This document shows positions 16,301 to 25,205 of a stretch of 64,000 nucleotides of DNA, piece by piece. A model generated the notes under the pieces. That model ran no database searches, was not told the origin of the DNA, and was given only the letters and a program-made list of their open reading frames with translations. This DNA comes from an uncultured Eubacteriales bacterium (GTDB lineage Bacteria; Bacillota; Clostridia; Oscillospirales; Acutalibacteraceae): NCBI GenBank assembly GCA_934491515.1, contig CAKSTF010000003.1, forward strand, positions 81,151 through 145,150. The letters run 5' to 3'. A program made the position numbers and the translations under genes. Position 1 is the stretch's first letter. Each line of letters starts with the position of its first letter.

Positions 16301-18246
16301 AATACGGACACGCCTTCATCGGCAGTAAAGCGCTGTGCGTTTGCCGCCGCAGTTTCACCCGTAAAGTATCCTGAAGCCGTAACGCCTATCTTTGCGTTTG
16401 CACCGAGCGATTTTACGGTTATAATTCTGTCGTTCGGTATATAAAGATTTGTTTTAGCACCCGTTATAACGGGATTGCCGGAAATAGTAAGTTTTGTGTA
16501 GTTGGTAACGGACGCCATATCAAGGTTGCCCTCGATACGTCCGCCGGAAATGTTTACTTCGCCTTGGTTCATAAACACGTTTCCGCTTCGCGGTCCGTCG
16601 CCCTTGGTGCTTATGCACTTACCGTTTCTGATAACGCCGCCGGAAATATTAAGTATACCCTTAAGCGTGGAAATGTTACCGCCTGCGTTCTGCGATACGC
16701 CGCCTTCTATAACGCCGCCCGACATATTAAAGGTAACGGCCTCGGCAACGTATATGCTGCCGCCGTTGCGGTCGGTCTGTATGTTTTTACCGCCGGATAT
16801 TGTGCCGCCGTACATATTTATTACGGAGCCGCCTACCGCTTTTCCGTTTTCACTTCTGGTTTCGGTGGATATATTACCGCCGCTGCGGGTAGCCGTACCG
16901 CCCGAAATCGTACCGCCGTACATATTAAGTACGCCTCGGCTGCCTATGTATATGTTGCCGCCGTAACCGCCGAATCCTGCATTCTGTCCCTTATCGTTGG
17001 TGTAGTAATAGGTAAGCGCAGTACCGTCCTTTATGGTGCCGCCGTACATATTAAGTGTGCCGGCAACATGAACGCTGCCTGAGAAACCGCCGCGCAGACC
17101 TACGCTGCCGTCCTTTTTGGAATATCTTGAACCCTCTGTTTTGCCGCCGATTACAGCGCCGCCGTACATATTAAAGGTGTTGCCCCTGTTTACCTGTACC
17201 GCCGCGCCGGTGTAATCGGACTTAACATCGCTTGAATCGATAGTGCCCGAATACAAACTGAACGTGCCGTAGCGCACCCAAACTGCCGCGCCTTCCGCGC
17301 TTATAGCGCCGTGCGGCATAAGTTTGCCGGTTTTACCCTCGCTCATATCCATTACGGCAAGTTCCGCGCCCTGAAAATGCAGCGAATAAAGGCGCTTGCC
17401 GCTTTTGCCGTTTACCGTGTGACCGTTAAGGTCAAGGCAGATATGCATATCGGCTTTTATGTTGTTCTGATCAAGCAGGGTTACATCACGCTGAAGCGCG
17501 AAGTGGGAATACCTTGCCGTGGTCTTTGTGGGAACTTCGTCGTCGCGCAGCCAGCCCTTCCAAAGAACGGTCTTTTTGCAGTGCTCGCAGTATCCCTCGT
17601 AAGCCGCCGCGTTATCCTGGCGTTCGGTTATGTAAACATTTGTAAGTTTACCCTCGCTGTTTTTAACGCCTACTATACGGTCGTCGATCTGCAGCGCCTT
17701 TACCCTGGTACCCATATCGCCGGTGTATCCGCTTACGTCAAGAATTATCGTTTTGGAATCCCACGCAACGTCCTGCTGCACGCCGTTAAGGTTAAGCGCG
17801 GAGTTTGCAACCGCGGTATTGTCCTTTACCGTTTCAATATAAAAGTTTCTGTAAACGAGTTCGTATCCCATATCGGAAACGTCTATTATATCGGTGATAA
17901 TTCCCTTGCTGTCGGTTTTAAAGCCCATTACGCGCAGGTTATCAACCTCTTTTATAAGTTTGCTGCCCTTTACGCGCCTTGTAACCTTACGGCCCTGCTC
18001 GGTCGCAAAAGAAACATGGTAGTATCCGTCGTCCTTATCGGGCTGACGGGTGGTGAATCCCGTTTCGGAATTGGACAGGTATTTATCCCTGTCAATATTC
18101 CAGAACAATTCTACTTTACCCGTATTGGTGTTCTGTTCCTTGCCTGTAACAAGTTTTACGGTAACCGCTGCCGCCGCACCGAGTACCACTACCGCGGCAA
18201 GCGCTATAATAAGCGGTTTCAAAAATCGTTTTTTACCGGTTTTCAT
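13327..18246 (-). CDS. Very large secreted or membrane-anchored protein with three Gly-rich parallel beta-helix modules
   Basis: A 1639-residue protein. Residues 10-32 are a hydrophobic N-terminal signal or anchor preceded by KKR. After a spacer domain (35-215), three modules begin near residues 219, 660 and 1205. Each opens with a CxxC or CxCGG plus HxC cluster, then a conserved Trp-containing stretch, then CLNGH or DLNGH, then many repeats of the type NMYGGTISGG, each probably one turn of a right-handed parallel beta-helix. There is no LPXTG or other C-terminal anchor. Similar modules occur in large surface proteins of gut clostridia. It lies 28 bases after the ceramidase-like gene (AGGAGG before the ATG), so the two are probably one operon. 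Glycan binding or adhesion is inference; no catalytic motif was recognised. Confidence 0.85.
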   Translation of the reverse strand: MKTGKKRFLKPLIIALAAVVVLGAAAAVTVKLVTGKEQNTNTGKVELFWNIDRDKYLSNSETGFTTRQPDKDDGYYHVSFATEQGRKVTRRVKGSKLIKEVDNLRVMGFKTDSKGIITDIIDVSDMGYELVYRNFYIETVKDNTAVANSALNLNGVQQDVAWDSKTIILDVSGYTGDMGTRVKALQIDDRIVGVKNSEGKLTNVYITERQDNAAAYEGYCEHCKKTVLWKGWLRDDEVPTKTTARYSHFALQRDVTLLDQNNIKADMHICLDLNGHTVNGKSGKRLYSLHFQGAELAVMDMSEGKTGKLMPHGAISAEGAAVWVRYGTFSLYSGTIDSSDVKSDYTGAAVQVNRGNTFNMYGGAVIGGKTEGSRYSKKDGSVGLRGGFSGSVHVAGTLNMYGGTIKDGTALTYYYTNDKGQNAGFGGYGGNIYIGSRGVLNMYGGTISGGTATRSGGNISTETRSENGKAVGGSVINMYGGTISGGKNIQTDRNGGSIYVAEAVTFNMSGGVIEGGVSQNAGGNISTLKGILNISGGVIRNGKCISTKGDGPRSGNVFMNQGEVNISGGRIEGNLDMASVTNYTKLTISGNPVITGAKTNLYIPNDRIITVKSLGANAKIGVTASGYFTGETAAANAQRFTADEGVSVFHDDGKLFYGVSQCVCGGTNPEHHTCKNVPFRPWRYATSLPGSGNWYLTTDVKTTSQRGFSSAVTAALDLNGHNITTANGNRTHMLNHKNASFTLLDSKGGARITLDKDSKDEGALIHINQGTLNIYGGTLSGNGYSTSHKSGGLVRIVKGANLNMYGGSIENGKANAGGNIYLSGTMNLYGGTVKNGEILATSTTSYGGNIYMGSYAVLNMYGGTISGGKSNRGGGNISGETRNVNGKVVGGAVVNMSGGTIEKGSTKVFGGNIYVVAGVELNMSGGTIKDGVCDANGGNIFVNNNGILNVTGGTVSGGTAKGSARGGNIHVAAAEATISDAAIKDGTAGYGGNINLGAGGKITLKNCTVLGGTANIIAGNVSVGGTLTAEDTEFTGGTAAGGGGNFNNTATMTLKNCKVTGGVSKNSGTQGGNIRNFGTLTLENTVVNGGKAPLGGGVFYGNNNGNTFTVTGTTEIKNNEGGNLYLNGNTKPIAVKGLKNAECIGLTPRVNGVFAEIKAKDEAELDTLYAYKDFFKSDVEGVRIICSLDYDKLTATFQTAAADAHIHCICGGTLTNGQKLANGKIHRCSDIVWTKWEGSEESEAPITNTGYWYLDKDLTLTKQQSIAKDAKISLCLNGHDVVQNNPSSRIYSLHNTGAGLALTNCSADPEKGQLYQKDAVKTTENRLVWVRYGTFDLWAGKINAKDVTNAKYGSAVGSEKGTVFNMYGGKITGGKVTTNGATLYLRGTLNMLGGVIENGNSTTGSTGYAGNVYIGSTGVMNMYGGTITGGKASRHGGNISTETNSAGTGGAVLNMYGGTIEKGNAGVNGGNILVAKAVKFTMYGGTVSDGTAQGCGGNIATNPGGIIEIKGGTVKNGKAVQNSDYGRRSQNIFCNAGTIKMSGGTVEGYTELMGAFSAEFSGKANISGKQYNLFVPNGGKITLGTLEKGAALGINSGASADTIIISDSCQKDAADFVTSDKSGYKIAVENGKLVLKKSS

Positions 18247-18274
18247 TGCATTACCTCCTTATTGCAGTGTAACA

Positions 18275-19705
18275 CTAACCTTTAAGAGAACCGAGCATCG
18301 AAATAAATTCCTTTGCTACCTGTTCCGCCGTGCCCTTTATGTATCTTGAAGTGTCCGCTTCGTAGCATTTGTTATCGTAAGAATAGTCTGCGGGAATATA
18401 TCCCCTGTGTCCTGCAAAATATCCTATTATAAAGGTCATCTTATACGGGGATTTTTCCCTTATTTCCATGCCGTTTACGTCAAACATCTCGTAAGGCGCG
18501 CCTATAAATGAAAGGTCGCCTATTTTTGCTGCGGAAATATCAAAGTTTTCGGTTTTCGGCAGTTTGGCACGTTCAAGAATGCCGGTTGCGTGATACTGCG
18601 AATGCAGGCCGAGTTTCTTCGCTTCCGCTTTTGCCTGCGAGAAATCGTTTGTGGAAGTCCAAACAACGTTAACCACGGTAGCCGCCTGCACGAGCGAATC
18701 TTCGGTATGGTTTATATCGGCGGTAATTGATTTTTTGCTTACAACAATATTACCGCTTTTTGCCTCTTTAAGATTTTTAAGCGCCGTAGACGCCTTTTCG
18801 GCAAGTTCCTTGCCGTACTGGCGGTAATCCCTGGTGGGCGTTTCGCTTGTTATCTCACTTCGCGGATTTATGTTGCCCGAAGCGCCCTGATAATAGATGC
18901 AGTGAACATCGTTCATTTCTTCCATATTATCGCGGAAAATCCCCACAAGGTCAGCCGAAACATCGCATTCGGTGTCGCCGCAGTTCATCGTGGGATGAAC
19001 CTGGAAATTGGTCATAAGTATGTCTTTACCGTCTTTCCTTTCAAGCCTTACAAGGCGCATTTCGTGGTCGGCTTCGGTTTCGTGGCGAACTATGCCGCTT
19101 GAATAATCGCCGAAGTTATCGCCCGCATATGTACCGTCCTTGCAAAGGTAGTGACGAACAAAGTTATACCCCGTAATGGTGGTTGTACCCATATATATTT
19201 TTGCGCTTTTAAGGTCCGCTATGGATTGCTTTACGGCGTCAACCATCCAGTTTATAAATGCCGAGTTGTACCTTATTACACTGGATATCTTTGTGTTGCC
19301 GGTATCGGGCGCCGAATGCGTATGCGTTGCGGAAATAAATATGTGATCCTCAGGCAGGCCCGTTTCCTCGCTTATTTTTTTAAGCGCCACATCGGATATT
19401 ACCTTTTGAATTTTAACGTTATCGCACACAAGCGTTGCAAGAACATCGCCGTTTTCATCGGCAAACGCAACCGCGTTTATATATATAGGATCGATATATC
19501 CCGTTGACATTCGTCTTTCGGTGTTGCCGAGTCCCGCAAGCGGAACGGATTCGTCGGGCACAATTTCAACCCTTGCAAATCCGGCACGAAAATCGCCCTT
19601 CCCGACAGAAGCCGCGATGGTTTTTCCGCTGTTTGCTTTTTTACCGCAAGAACACAGTGTTAACACAAACGTCAGCGATAAAAATAACGAAATTATCTTT
19701 TTCAT
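18275..19705 (-). CDS. Neutral/alkaline ceramidase-like lipoprotein
   Basis: A 476-residue exported lipoprotein: signal peptide MKKIISLFLSLTFVLTLCSC with the lipobox Cys at 20. The mature part begins FRAGFARVEIVPDESVPLAG, as in the N-terminal domain of neutral/alkaline non-lysosomal ceramidases. ISATHTHSAPDTG (about 125) and NFQVHPTMNCGD (about 235) fit that family's zinc ligands. At this size it lacks the usual C-terminal domain. Related bacterial proteins may hydrolyse other amides or esters, so the substrate is open. It is first in a probable operon with the beta-helix protein and divergent from the AraC/GH28 genes. Confidence 0.8.
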   Translation of the reverse strand: MKKIISLFLSLTFVLTLCSCGKKANSGKTIAASVGKGDFRAGFARVEIVPDESVPLAGLGNTERRMSTGYIDPIYINAVAFADENGDVLATLVCDNVKIQKVISDVALKKISEETGLPEDHIFISATHTHSAPDTGNTKISSVIRYNSAFINWMVDAVKQSIADLKSAKIYMGTTTITGYNFVRHYLCKDGTYAGDNFGDYSSGIVRHETEADHEMRLVRLERKDGKDILMTNFQVHPTMNCGDTECDVSADLVGIFRDNMEEMNDVHCIYYQGASGNINPRSEITSETPTRDYRQYGKELAEKASTALKNLKEAKSGNIVVSKKSITADINHTEDSLVQAATVVNVVWTSTNDFSQAKAEAKKLGLHSQYHATGILERAKLPKTENFDISAAKIGDLSFIGAPYEMFDVNGMEIREKSPYKMTFIIGYFAGHRGYIPADYSYDNKCYEADTSRYIKGTAEQVAKEFISMLGSLKG

Positions 19706-19767
19706 AGTCTACCACCTTAAGGTTAAAGTAAAAACGGTTTTTAAGCGCAATTATCCCGTCTGTAATT

Positions 19768-19796
19768 ATTTTAAGACAGCCAAAACGCTTTTTCAA
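19768..19796 (-). promoter_or_regulatory. Probable promoter of the ceramidase/beta-helix operon
   Basis: On the minus strand TTGAAA (19796-19791) and TAAAAT (19773-19768) are separated by 17 bases, about 60 bases before the ceramidase-like start. Confidence 0.55.
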
Positions 19797-19927
19797 TACG
19801 TTGCTGACATTTTGACTGTTTCTTTTCGCGATATGGCTTTTTAGCACAGCAATTTATGGGTGCAATGTAAAAATTTTGTGTTATTATATACAATACAGAC
19901 AAAAAGTAATCTCGGGTGGTGAGTTAT

Positions 19928-20713
19928 TTGAATTTTGTTTTTGAAAAAAAGTCCGATATATATTTCCATGTGCGGCACAAACTTTTTGCACGTCCTTGTA
20001 TGCATCACGCAATTGAAATACTTTTCTTAAAAAAGGGATCGCTTACGTTAAATATAGACGAAACCGCTTATAAAGTTTACGCCGGCGATATTGCGGTGAT
20101 TTTTCCGGACCTTATACATTCAATACCCGAATACGAGGACACGGAAGGGTACCTGCTTATCGTTCCCATGGACATATTGAAGCCTTACGGAAACACACTG
20201 TCCCTTAAAAGACCTGTTTTTCCGATAATAAGGGGTCCGGACGCCGATACGGAAGTTTTGTCTGCTCTTTTTGATCTGTATTTTAAAGAGTTTGAAACTG
20301 CCGACAACGCCTACAAAATATCCTTTGCAAGGACCATTGTTGGCAAGGCGCTGAGTTACCTTTATTTTGAGGACGCCGTTATAAGGCACGACGAAAAGAT
20401 AGAAGAAGCGCTTTCCTACATCCACGACCATTACGCGGAAAATCCTTCCCGCACGAAAATCGCCAGGGTGTTGGGACTTAATGAAAACTACGTTTCGCAT
20501 CTTTTCTGCGAAAAACTGCATTGCTCGTTCCACCAGTATATAAGGTCGATACAGTTGCAGAACGCAGCGGAAATGCTTATAAACAGCGACTTTTCGATAA
20601 ACGAAATTGCGGAAAGCAACGGTTTTAAATCCATGCGGAGTTTTAACCGTAACTTTATATCAAAATATGAAATGACGCCGCGCGAATACAGAAGACGCGC
20701 AGTGAAAACTTAA
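19928..20713 (+). CDS. AraC-family transcriptional regulator with N-terminal cupin domain
   Basis: A 261-residue regulator. The N-terminal half has a cupin-like sugar-sensing fold (HHAIEILFLKKGSLTLNIDE, then YAGDIAVIFPDLIHSIP), and the C-terminal 100 residues carry two helix-turn-helix motifs (ARVLGLNENYVSHLFCE, and INEIAESNGFKSMRSFNRNF). I prefer the TTG at 19928, which has GGTGGTGAG a few bases upstream; the in-frame GTG codons at 19916 and 19919 lie within or beside that site. It is divergent from the ceramidase/beta-helix operon and 15 bases before the first GH28 gene, so it probably controls the GH28 genes and perhaps both units in response to a sugar. Confidence 0.85.
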   Translation: MNFVFEKKSDIYFHVRHKLFARPCMHHAIEILFLKKGSLTLNIDETAYKVYAGDIAVIFPDLIHSIPEYEDTEGYLLIVPMDILKPYGNTLSLKRPVFPIIRGPDADTEVLSALFDLYFKEFETADNAYKISFARTIVGKALSYLYFEDAVIRHDEKIEEALSYIHDHYAENPSRTKIARVLGLNENYVSHLFCEKLHCSFHQYIRSIQLQNAAEMLINSDFSINEIAESNGFKSMRSFNRNFISKYEMTPREYRRRAVKT

Positions 20714-20728
20714 CGGAGGGAAATTTTT

Positions 20729-22111
20729 ATGAACTGTATTTACGCTGATGACAGCCGATTTATGAAAGACAGCGACAGCGAAATTATTCAGGCTGCGGTG
20801 GATTACGCCGTGGAAAGCGGAGTGCGCGAAGTGGTTATACCGCGTGTAAATCCGCGCACGGGTGAAGAGGTTTGGAACATTGAAAAAGCCATACTTCTGC
20901 CAAGCGACATACTTGTTATAATTGACAACGCCCACCTGCGTATGGCAGACGGTGTGTTTGACAATATGTTCCGAAACAAGATCGTTCACACCGAAGAGGA
21001 ACACTATATCGAAAACGAACAGCACGATATACGCATAAAGGGTCTCGGCAGCGCCACCATAGACGGCGGCAAGTTAAACGGTCTTTGTGAACAATCGCAC
21101 CGCGACGAACCCGGAAAACATCCGCCGATGACGGTAAACCTGCTTGTATTCTTCAGCAATGTAAGAAACTTTGAAATAAGCGGAATACATTTTGTAAATT
21201 CGCGTTGGTGGGCGCTTTGCTTCTTCTATTGCAGAATGGGTCACCTGCACAACCTTTGTTTTTCAAATCACGGCACTATGGAAAATCAGGACGGTATAGA
21301 CCTTAGGGTAGGCTGCAACCAGATAATAATAGAAAACATTACGGGCATCACGGGCGACGATACGATAGCCCTTACCGCTATCCCCCTAACCTATACCCAG
21401 AAATGCCGCGAGGTAAAGGGCAAGGACTGGGATATCCATGACGTTATTATAAGGAACGTAATTTCCTCCTCCCACGGCTGCGGAATCGTACGCCTTTTGT
21501 GCGAGGACGGCGCAAAAGTATACTCGGTTATTGCAGAGAACATACTTGATACTGCAAGAAGTATAAACGGCGCTTCCTTTATTATCGGCGACCGCTCGGA
21601 CTTCTTCGCAAGAGAAAAGGGCGTCCAGATGGGCGATATGAAAGATATTACCATCCGCAACGTACGCACCTGCGCCCACAAGGGAATAAGCCTTGCAGGA
21701 CCGTGCGAAAATATGCTTATAGAAAACTTTTCGATTTTCGGCAAGTGCAACACCGGCATACTTTTCCATGAAAACTTCAAGGCCTCTAACGTTACGATAA
21801 GAAACTTTGTGTACGATCCGTATCCCGATTACGCCGACTGCCTTTTTAAGTGCAAATGCGGCGCCGACGCATTTGAGGATATGAAAGCCGTAACATTCCG
21901 TTCAAAGTCGCTTAACTACGTTTTCCGCGGTTCGCAGTTCCCTGTTGAAGACTTCAGATACGAAGAACCCAAAGAGGGCTTTGCGACCGAAGATTTCGGA
22001 AAACCGATCTCTTCTTACGGCAGATATTTCCGTTATTTCTGCGGCGAGGAAATAACCTGCAGACCCAAAGACAACCGCTTTGACGGCACTATTGAGGAGG
22101 ACGACATTTAA
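20729..22111 (+). CDS. GH28 (polygalacturonase-like) glycoside hydrolase, copy 1
   Basis: A 460-residue right-handed beta-helix enzyme with no signal peptide, so it is probably cytoplasmic and acts on imported oligosaccharides. GH28 landmarks: NQDGID (about 186) and TGDDTIAL (about 208) carry the catalytic aspartates, and SSSHGCG (about 246) the catalytic-site His. It resembles the copy that follows over its whole length. Related enzymes cut polygalacturonate, rhamnogalacturonan or other uronic-acid glycans, and the substrate is not determined here. A GGAGG site precedes the ATG. It is co-transcribed with the AraC gene and copy 2. Confidence 0.85.
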   Translation: MNCIYADDSRFMKDSDSEIIQAAVDYAVESGVREVVIPRVNPRTGEEVWNIEKAILLPSDILVIIDNAHLRMADGVFDNMFRNKIVHTEEEHYIENEQHDIRIKGLGSATIDGGKLNGLCEQSHRDEPGKHPPMTVNLLVFFSNVRNFEISGIHFVNSRWWALCFFYCRMGHLHNLCFSNHGTMENQDGIDLRVGCNQIIIENITGITGDDTIALTAIPLTYTQKCREVKGKDWDIHDVIIRNVISSSHGCGIVRLLCEDGAKVYSVIAENILDTARSINGASFIIGDRSDFFAREKGVQMGDMKDITIRNVRTCAHKGISLAGPCENMLIENFSIFGKCNTGILFHENFKASNVTIRNFVYDPYPDYADCLFKCKCGADAFEDMKAVTFRSKSLNYVFRGSQFPVEDFRYEEPKEGFATEDFGKPISSYGRYFRYFCGEEITCRPKDNRFDGTIEEDDI

Positions 22112-23493
22112 TGTGCACACAAATTTCGGCATCACAAAAAGAGTTTTTTGCGGAAGGCGACGCGCAAACCATACAGAACGCCGTTGATTACGCAAAAAAA
22201 ACGGGTACAAACCGTGTTGTAATTCCGCGTTTTAACGCAAGAACGGGTGAAAATATATGGAACATCGAAAAAGCGGTTTTGCTGCCTTCGGATATAACGA
22301 TTATAATAGAGGACGCCCACTTAAGGCTTTGCGAAGGCATTTTTGATAACATTTTCAGAAACGAAAACTGCCTTACCACTAAGGGCAACACCATGGCGGG
22401 CGAGCAGCACAACATAAACATTATCGGCAGCGGCAACGCTTTGCTTGACGGCGGACTGCACAACGGACTTGTAGAACAGATGCACCGCGACAACCCGGAA
22501 AAGTATCCGAGACTCAGCGTAAACCTGCTTATATTCCTGCACAATGTGCGCGATTTCCGCATTTCGGGTCTTTACATAAAAGAATCACGTTGGTGGAGTA
22601 TCTGCTGCATATACTGCCGCTACGGCAAAATTTCCGATATTGACTTTGAAATGCACGCCACAAGCGAAAATCAGGACGGCATAGACCTGCGAATAGGCTG
22701 CGAATACATAACCATAGAAAACATAACGGGTATGACGGGCGACGACACGGTAGCCCTTACCGCGCTTCCCTTTGACGATTTAGTACCCGAAACCGCGCTC
22801 CATGTAGAGGGCAAGTCCTTTGACATACACGATGTAAACATAAGGAACATAACATCTTCCACGCACGGCTGCTATCTTATAAGATTTTTGTGCGAGGACG
22901 GCGCAAAGGAATACAACATAACGGTAGAAAACGTACACGATACCGGCAAAACGATATCCGGTGCGGTAATAACTTTCGGTATGGCAAACACTTATTTTGT
23001 AAAAGACCATCCGCGCCGCATGGGCGATTTCAGAAACGTTACGCTGCGTAACATTTCCACAAATGCGCAGCGCGGCATAGTATTTAACGAACCTATGCAG
23101 GATGTATTCCTTGAAAACTTCCAGACATACGGCAGAAACGAAGTGGGCGTTACCTTTACAAGAAGTTTCTCCTGCGACAACGTTGTTTTGCGCAATGTGT
23201 CGCTTCGTTCAAACGAAGACACGTTTAACGCCGCAATCAATTCCACAAAAGACTTTTTGCCGGAAGAACTTAAGGGATTAAGGTTTGAAAACATACGCGT
23301 AGGAAAACCCGGTTACCTTTACAGAAGGTATAATTTTGATATTAAAGATATTGTTTACGACGGTGTAAGCGAGGGTATCTTCTCGGGCGACAGCGCGACG
23401 CTTGACTCGGCGTACGGCAGATATCACAAATTCTCTCTCGGTCAGGAAATAACAAACCGTCCGAAGGACAGCCGCGTAGACGCGAAGAAATAA
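22111..23493 (+). CDS. GH28 (polygalacturonase-like) glycoside hydrolase, copy 2
   Basis: A 460-residue paralogue of the preceding gene, with the same length and the same motif order: NQDGID (about 187), TGDDTVAL (about 209), and SSTHGCY (about 250). No signal peptide is present. Its ATG overlaps the stop of copy 1 by one base (TAATG). The two have diverged clearly while keeping the catalytic residues, so they probably cut related but different linkages of one imported glycan. Confidence 0.85.
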   Translation: MCTQISASQKEFFAEGDAQTIQNAVDYAKKTGTNRVVIPRFNARTGENIWNIEKAVLLPSDITIIIEDAHLRLCEGIFDNIFRNENCLTTKGNTMAGEQHNINIIGSGNALLDGGLHNGLVEQMHRDNPEKYPRLSVNLLIFLHNVRDFRISGLYIKESRWWSICCIYCRYGKISDIDFEMHATSENQDGIDLRIGCEYITIENITGMTGDDTVALTALPFDDLVPETALHVEGKSFDIHDVNIRNITSSTHGCYLIRFLCEDGAKEYNITVENVHDTGKTISGAVITFGMANTYFVKDHPRRMGDFRNVTLRNISTNAQRGIVFNEPMQDVFLENFQTYGRNEVGVTFTRSFSCDNVVLRNVSLRSNEDTFNAAINSTKDFLPEELKGLRFENIRVGKPGYLYRRYNFDIKDIVYDGVSEGIFSGDSATLDSAYGRYHKFSLGQEITNRPKDSRVDAKK

Positions 23494-23518
23494 ACCGTTC
23501 GCAACTATCTGATAAACT

Positions 23519-23544
23519 GAGCGTGCCGAAGAATCGGCACGCTC
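23519..23544 (+). terminator. First hairpin after the GH28 genes
   Basis: A perfect 11-bp stem, GAGCGTGCCGA (23519-23529) with TCGGCACGCTC (23534-23544), has an AGAA loop. It has no T-run, so it is probably an extra stem before the main terminator. Confidence 0.5.
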
Positions 23545-23555
23545 GATTTATCACC

Positions 23556-23599
23556 ATAAAGAAAGGGAGCGCCCCATAAGGAGCGCTCCCTTTCTTTAT
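23556..23599. terminator. Strong bidirectional terminator between GH28 and sipL-like genes
   Basis: A perfect 17-bp stem, ATAAAGAAAGGGAGCGC (23556-23572) with its reverse complement (23583-23599), holds A and T runs suited to stopping both convergent units. Confidence 0.75.
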
Positions 23600-23642
23600 T
23601 ACATCAGAAGAGAAAAAAGTGTTTTTAAAATTTTCGTTTTTC

Positions 23643-25175
23643 TCAGCAAACGGGAATAAGCAGCGTTTTGTCGGTTTTAAGAACATCGTCTTCGGTTTCG
23701 TTTATTCTTTTAACCTCGTCTATATCCGCAAGATATTTTGATGCTATATCCCATATGCTTTCTCCTGCAGAGGCAAAGTAGACCACCATAGCACATTCAA
23801 GACACCTGTGCGCCGGTCTTTCCTCGTCAACCGTAATATCTACTACCGGATTTAGCCGTTCACGTTCGTAAACCGCAGCGTTTACCCCGATATCCGCCCT
23901 TACATCCACGTTTGAATCGGCGGTAAGGGTGTAGGAGCATGACTGTACCGTTATCTGCGGTTCCGCAAAAAGCGAATCACAGCAGTTGCTTACGGCATAA
24001 CGGTAGTTGAAAGGTATTTCCCTTTCATAAAAAGCGGGCACGCCGTCTGCGTCCTCAACTATCATACTTACCGCGATTATGCCGTCGGCAACAAAGGCGC
24101 CGTCCTCAAACCTTGAAGAGGTGCTTTTTATATTACACCAAAGATCGGTGACCTTGGCTATCTGCCCTTCTTCAAAAGGTAATGTTCCCTTAACGGCAAA
24201 GGTTTCGTTTATATTGTCGGCTATTCTGTTTATATTCAGTTCGCCTTTTGTAACCGCGGTTTCGTATTTTCTTGAATAGGCGTCAAGCAGAAGCGTTACT
24301 TCGTTATTGCAAAAAGTTTTGACGCACAAAAGGACCTTGGCGTTTATTGAAAAACCGCGCGTTCTGCCGTCGGCGTCGGACTTCGGTTTAATTTCAAGCG
24401 CCGCTATCTCGGCTGTAACGTCAAGCCCGCAATCTTCGCCGGTGCTGTCGGTCTCTATTATTCCGCTTAAGGGTATGTCTTCCCTAAGTGTTACTATTTC
24501 TCCGTCATCATTGCAGTAAAGCAGATTTATACCGAGTTCGCCCTTAACAACCGCCTTTCCGGCAAGAAGTTTGCTTTCCTTTACCGTGGCGGTGCCGTCG
24601 TACCTTATAATGCAGTTGACATCCTTGGCCCCTGCGCCGATTTCGGTTTCTTCCTCGATAATAAGGCTTTTTTCTCCGCAGAACATCGGCATATATGCCG
24701 ATACCGTTTTACGCATTATCTCAACATCGGGGCTGTCGATATCGGATATTGCTTCAAACGCCGCCATTTCGGTTGCGGTAACGGTTATGCTTACCGCCCC
24801 GTGAACATCAATCTTTCTGGCGGTCACCGCACGGCAGTTGATATAATCGGTAGCGGCGCGGGCGCAAAGGCAGATGTTGCCGTCAAACCCCTGCGTTTCA
24901 AAGTTCTTTGAAAACGGATACTGATACTCGTAAGAATTAAGCATATTATCGTTATCGGCATATATAACGGTTACGGTAACCGTGCCCTCGCAGGTGACCG
25001 AAGTTCCGTTAGTCCCTTTAGAGGATATCCGCGCGACCGCACAGCATTTAAGTATCCGTGAAACATCGGGATAATATTCGGGCAAGGTAAAGTCAATATC
25101 TATCGGTTGTTCCGCCGATTCGCTTAAAACGGTTTTATTTTCATAAATCAACGCCTTGACGATTTTATCTTCCAT
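23643..25175 (-). CDS. SipL-like spore coat morphogenesis protein (DUF3794 repeats plus LysM)
   Basis: A protein of about 510 residues. The body holds repeated DUF3794/SPOCS-like domains (for example IDIDFTLPEYYPDVSRIL near the N-terminus and KGELGINLLYCNDDGEIVTL in the middle), and the C-terminus is a LysM domain (GESIWDIASKYLADIDEV then LLIPVC). This architecture matches SipL of clostridia, which binds SpoIVA and tethers the coat to the forespore; the role here is inferred. The start is the ATG at 25175 with GGAG in front; an ATG at 25193 is the alternative. A sigma-E-like promoter lies upstream. Confidence 0.85.
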   Translation of the reverse strand: MEDKIVKALIYENKTVLSESAEQPIDIDFTLPEYYPDVSRILKCCAVARISSKGTNGTSVTCEGTVTVTVIYADNDNMLNSYEYQYPFSKNFETQGFDGNICLCARAATDYINCRAVTARKIDVHGAVSITVTATEMAAFEAISDIDSPDVEIMRKTVSAYMPMFCGEKSLIIEEETEIGAGAKDVNCIIRYDGTATVKESKLLAGKAVVKGELGINLLYCNDDGEIVTLREDIPLSGIIETDSTGEDCGLDVTAEIAALEIKPKSDADGRTRGFSINAKVLLCVKTFCNNEVTLLLDAYSRKYETAVTKGELNINRIADNINETFAVKGTLPFEEGQIAKVTDLWCNIKSTSSRFEDGAFVADGIIAVSMIVEDADGVPAFYEREIPFNYRYAVSNCCDSLFAEPQITVQSCSYTLTADSNVDVRADIGVNAAVYERERLNPVVDITVDEERPAHRCLECAMVVYFASAGESIWDIASKYLADIDEVKRINETEDDVLKTDKTLLIPVC

Positions 25176-25205
25176 ACTGTACGCACGCTCCATATTGTTC
25201 TTTTT

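Noticed and set aside
13600..17200. The regularly spaced repeated DNA (CCGCCGTACATATTA and similar) as a CRISPR-like array
   Set aside because: The repeats are codon-level copies of NMYGG turns in a protein-coding frame and are not separated by unique spacers.
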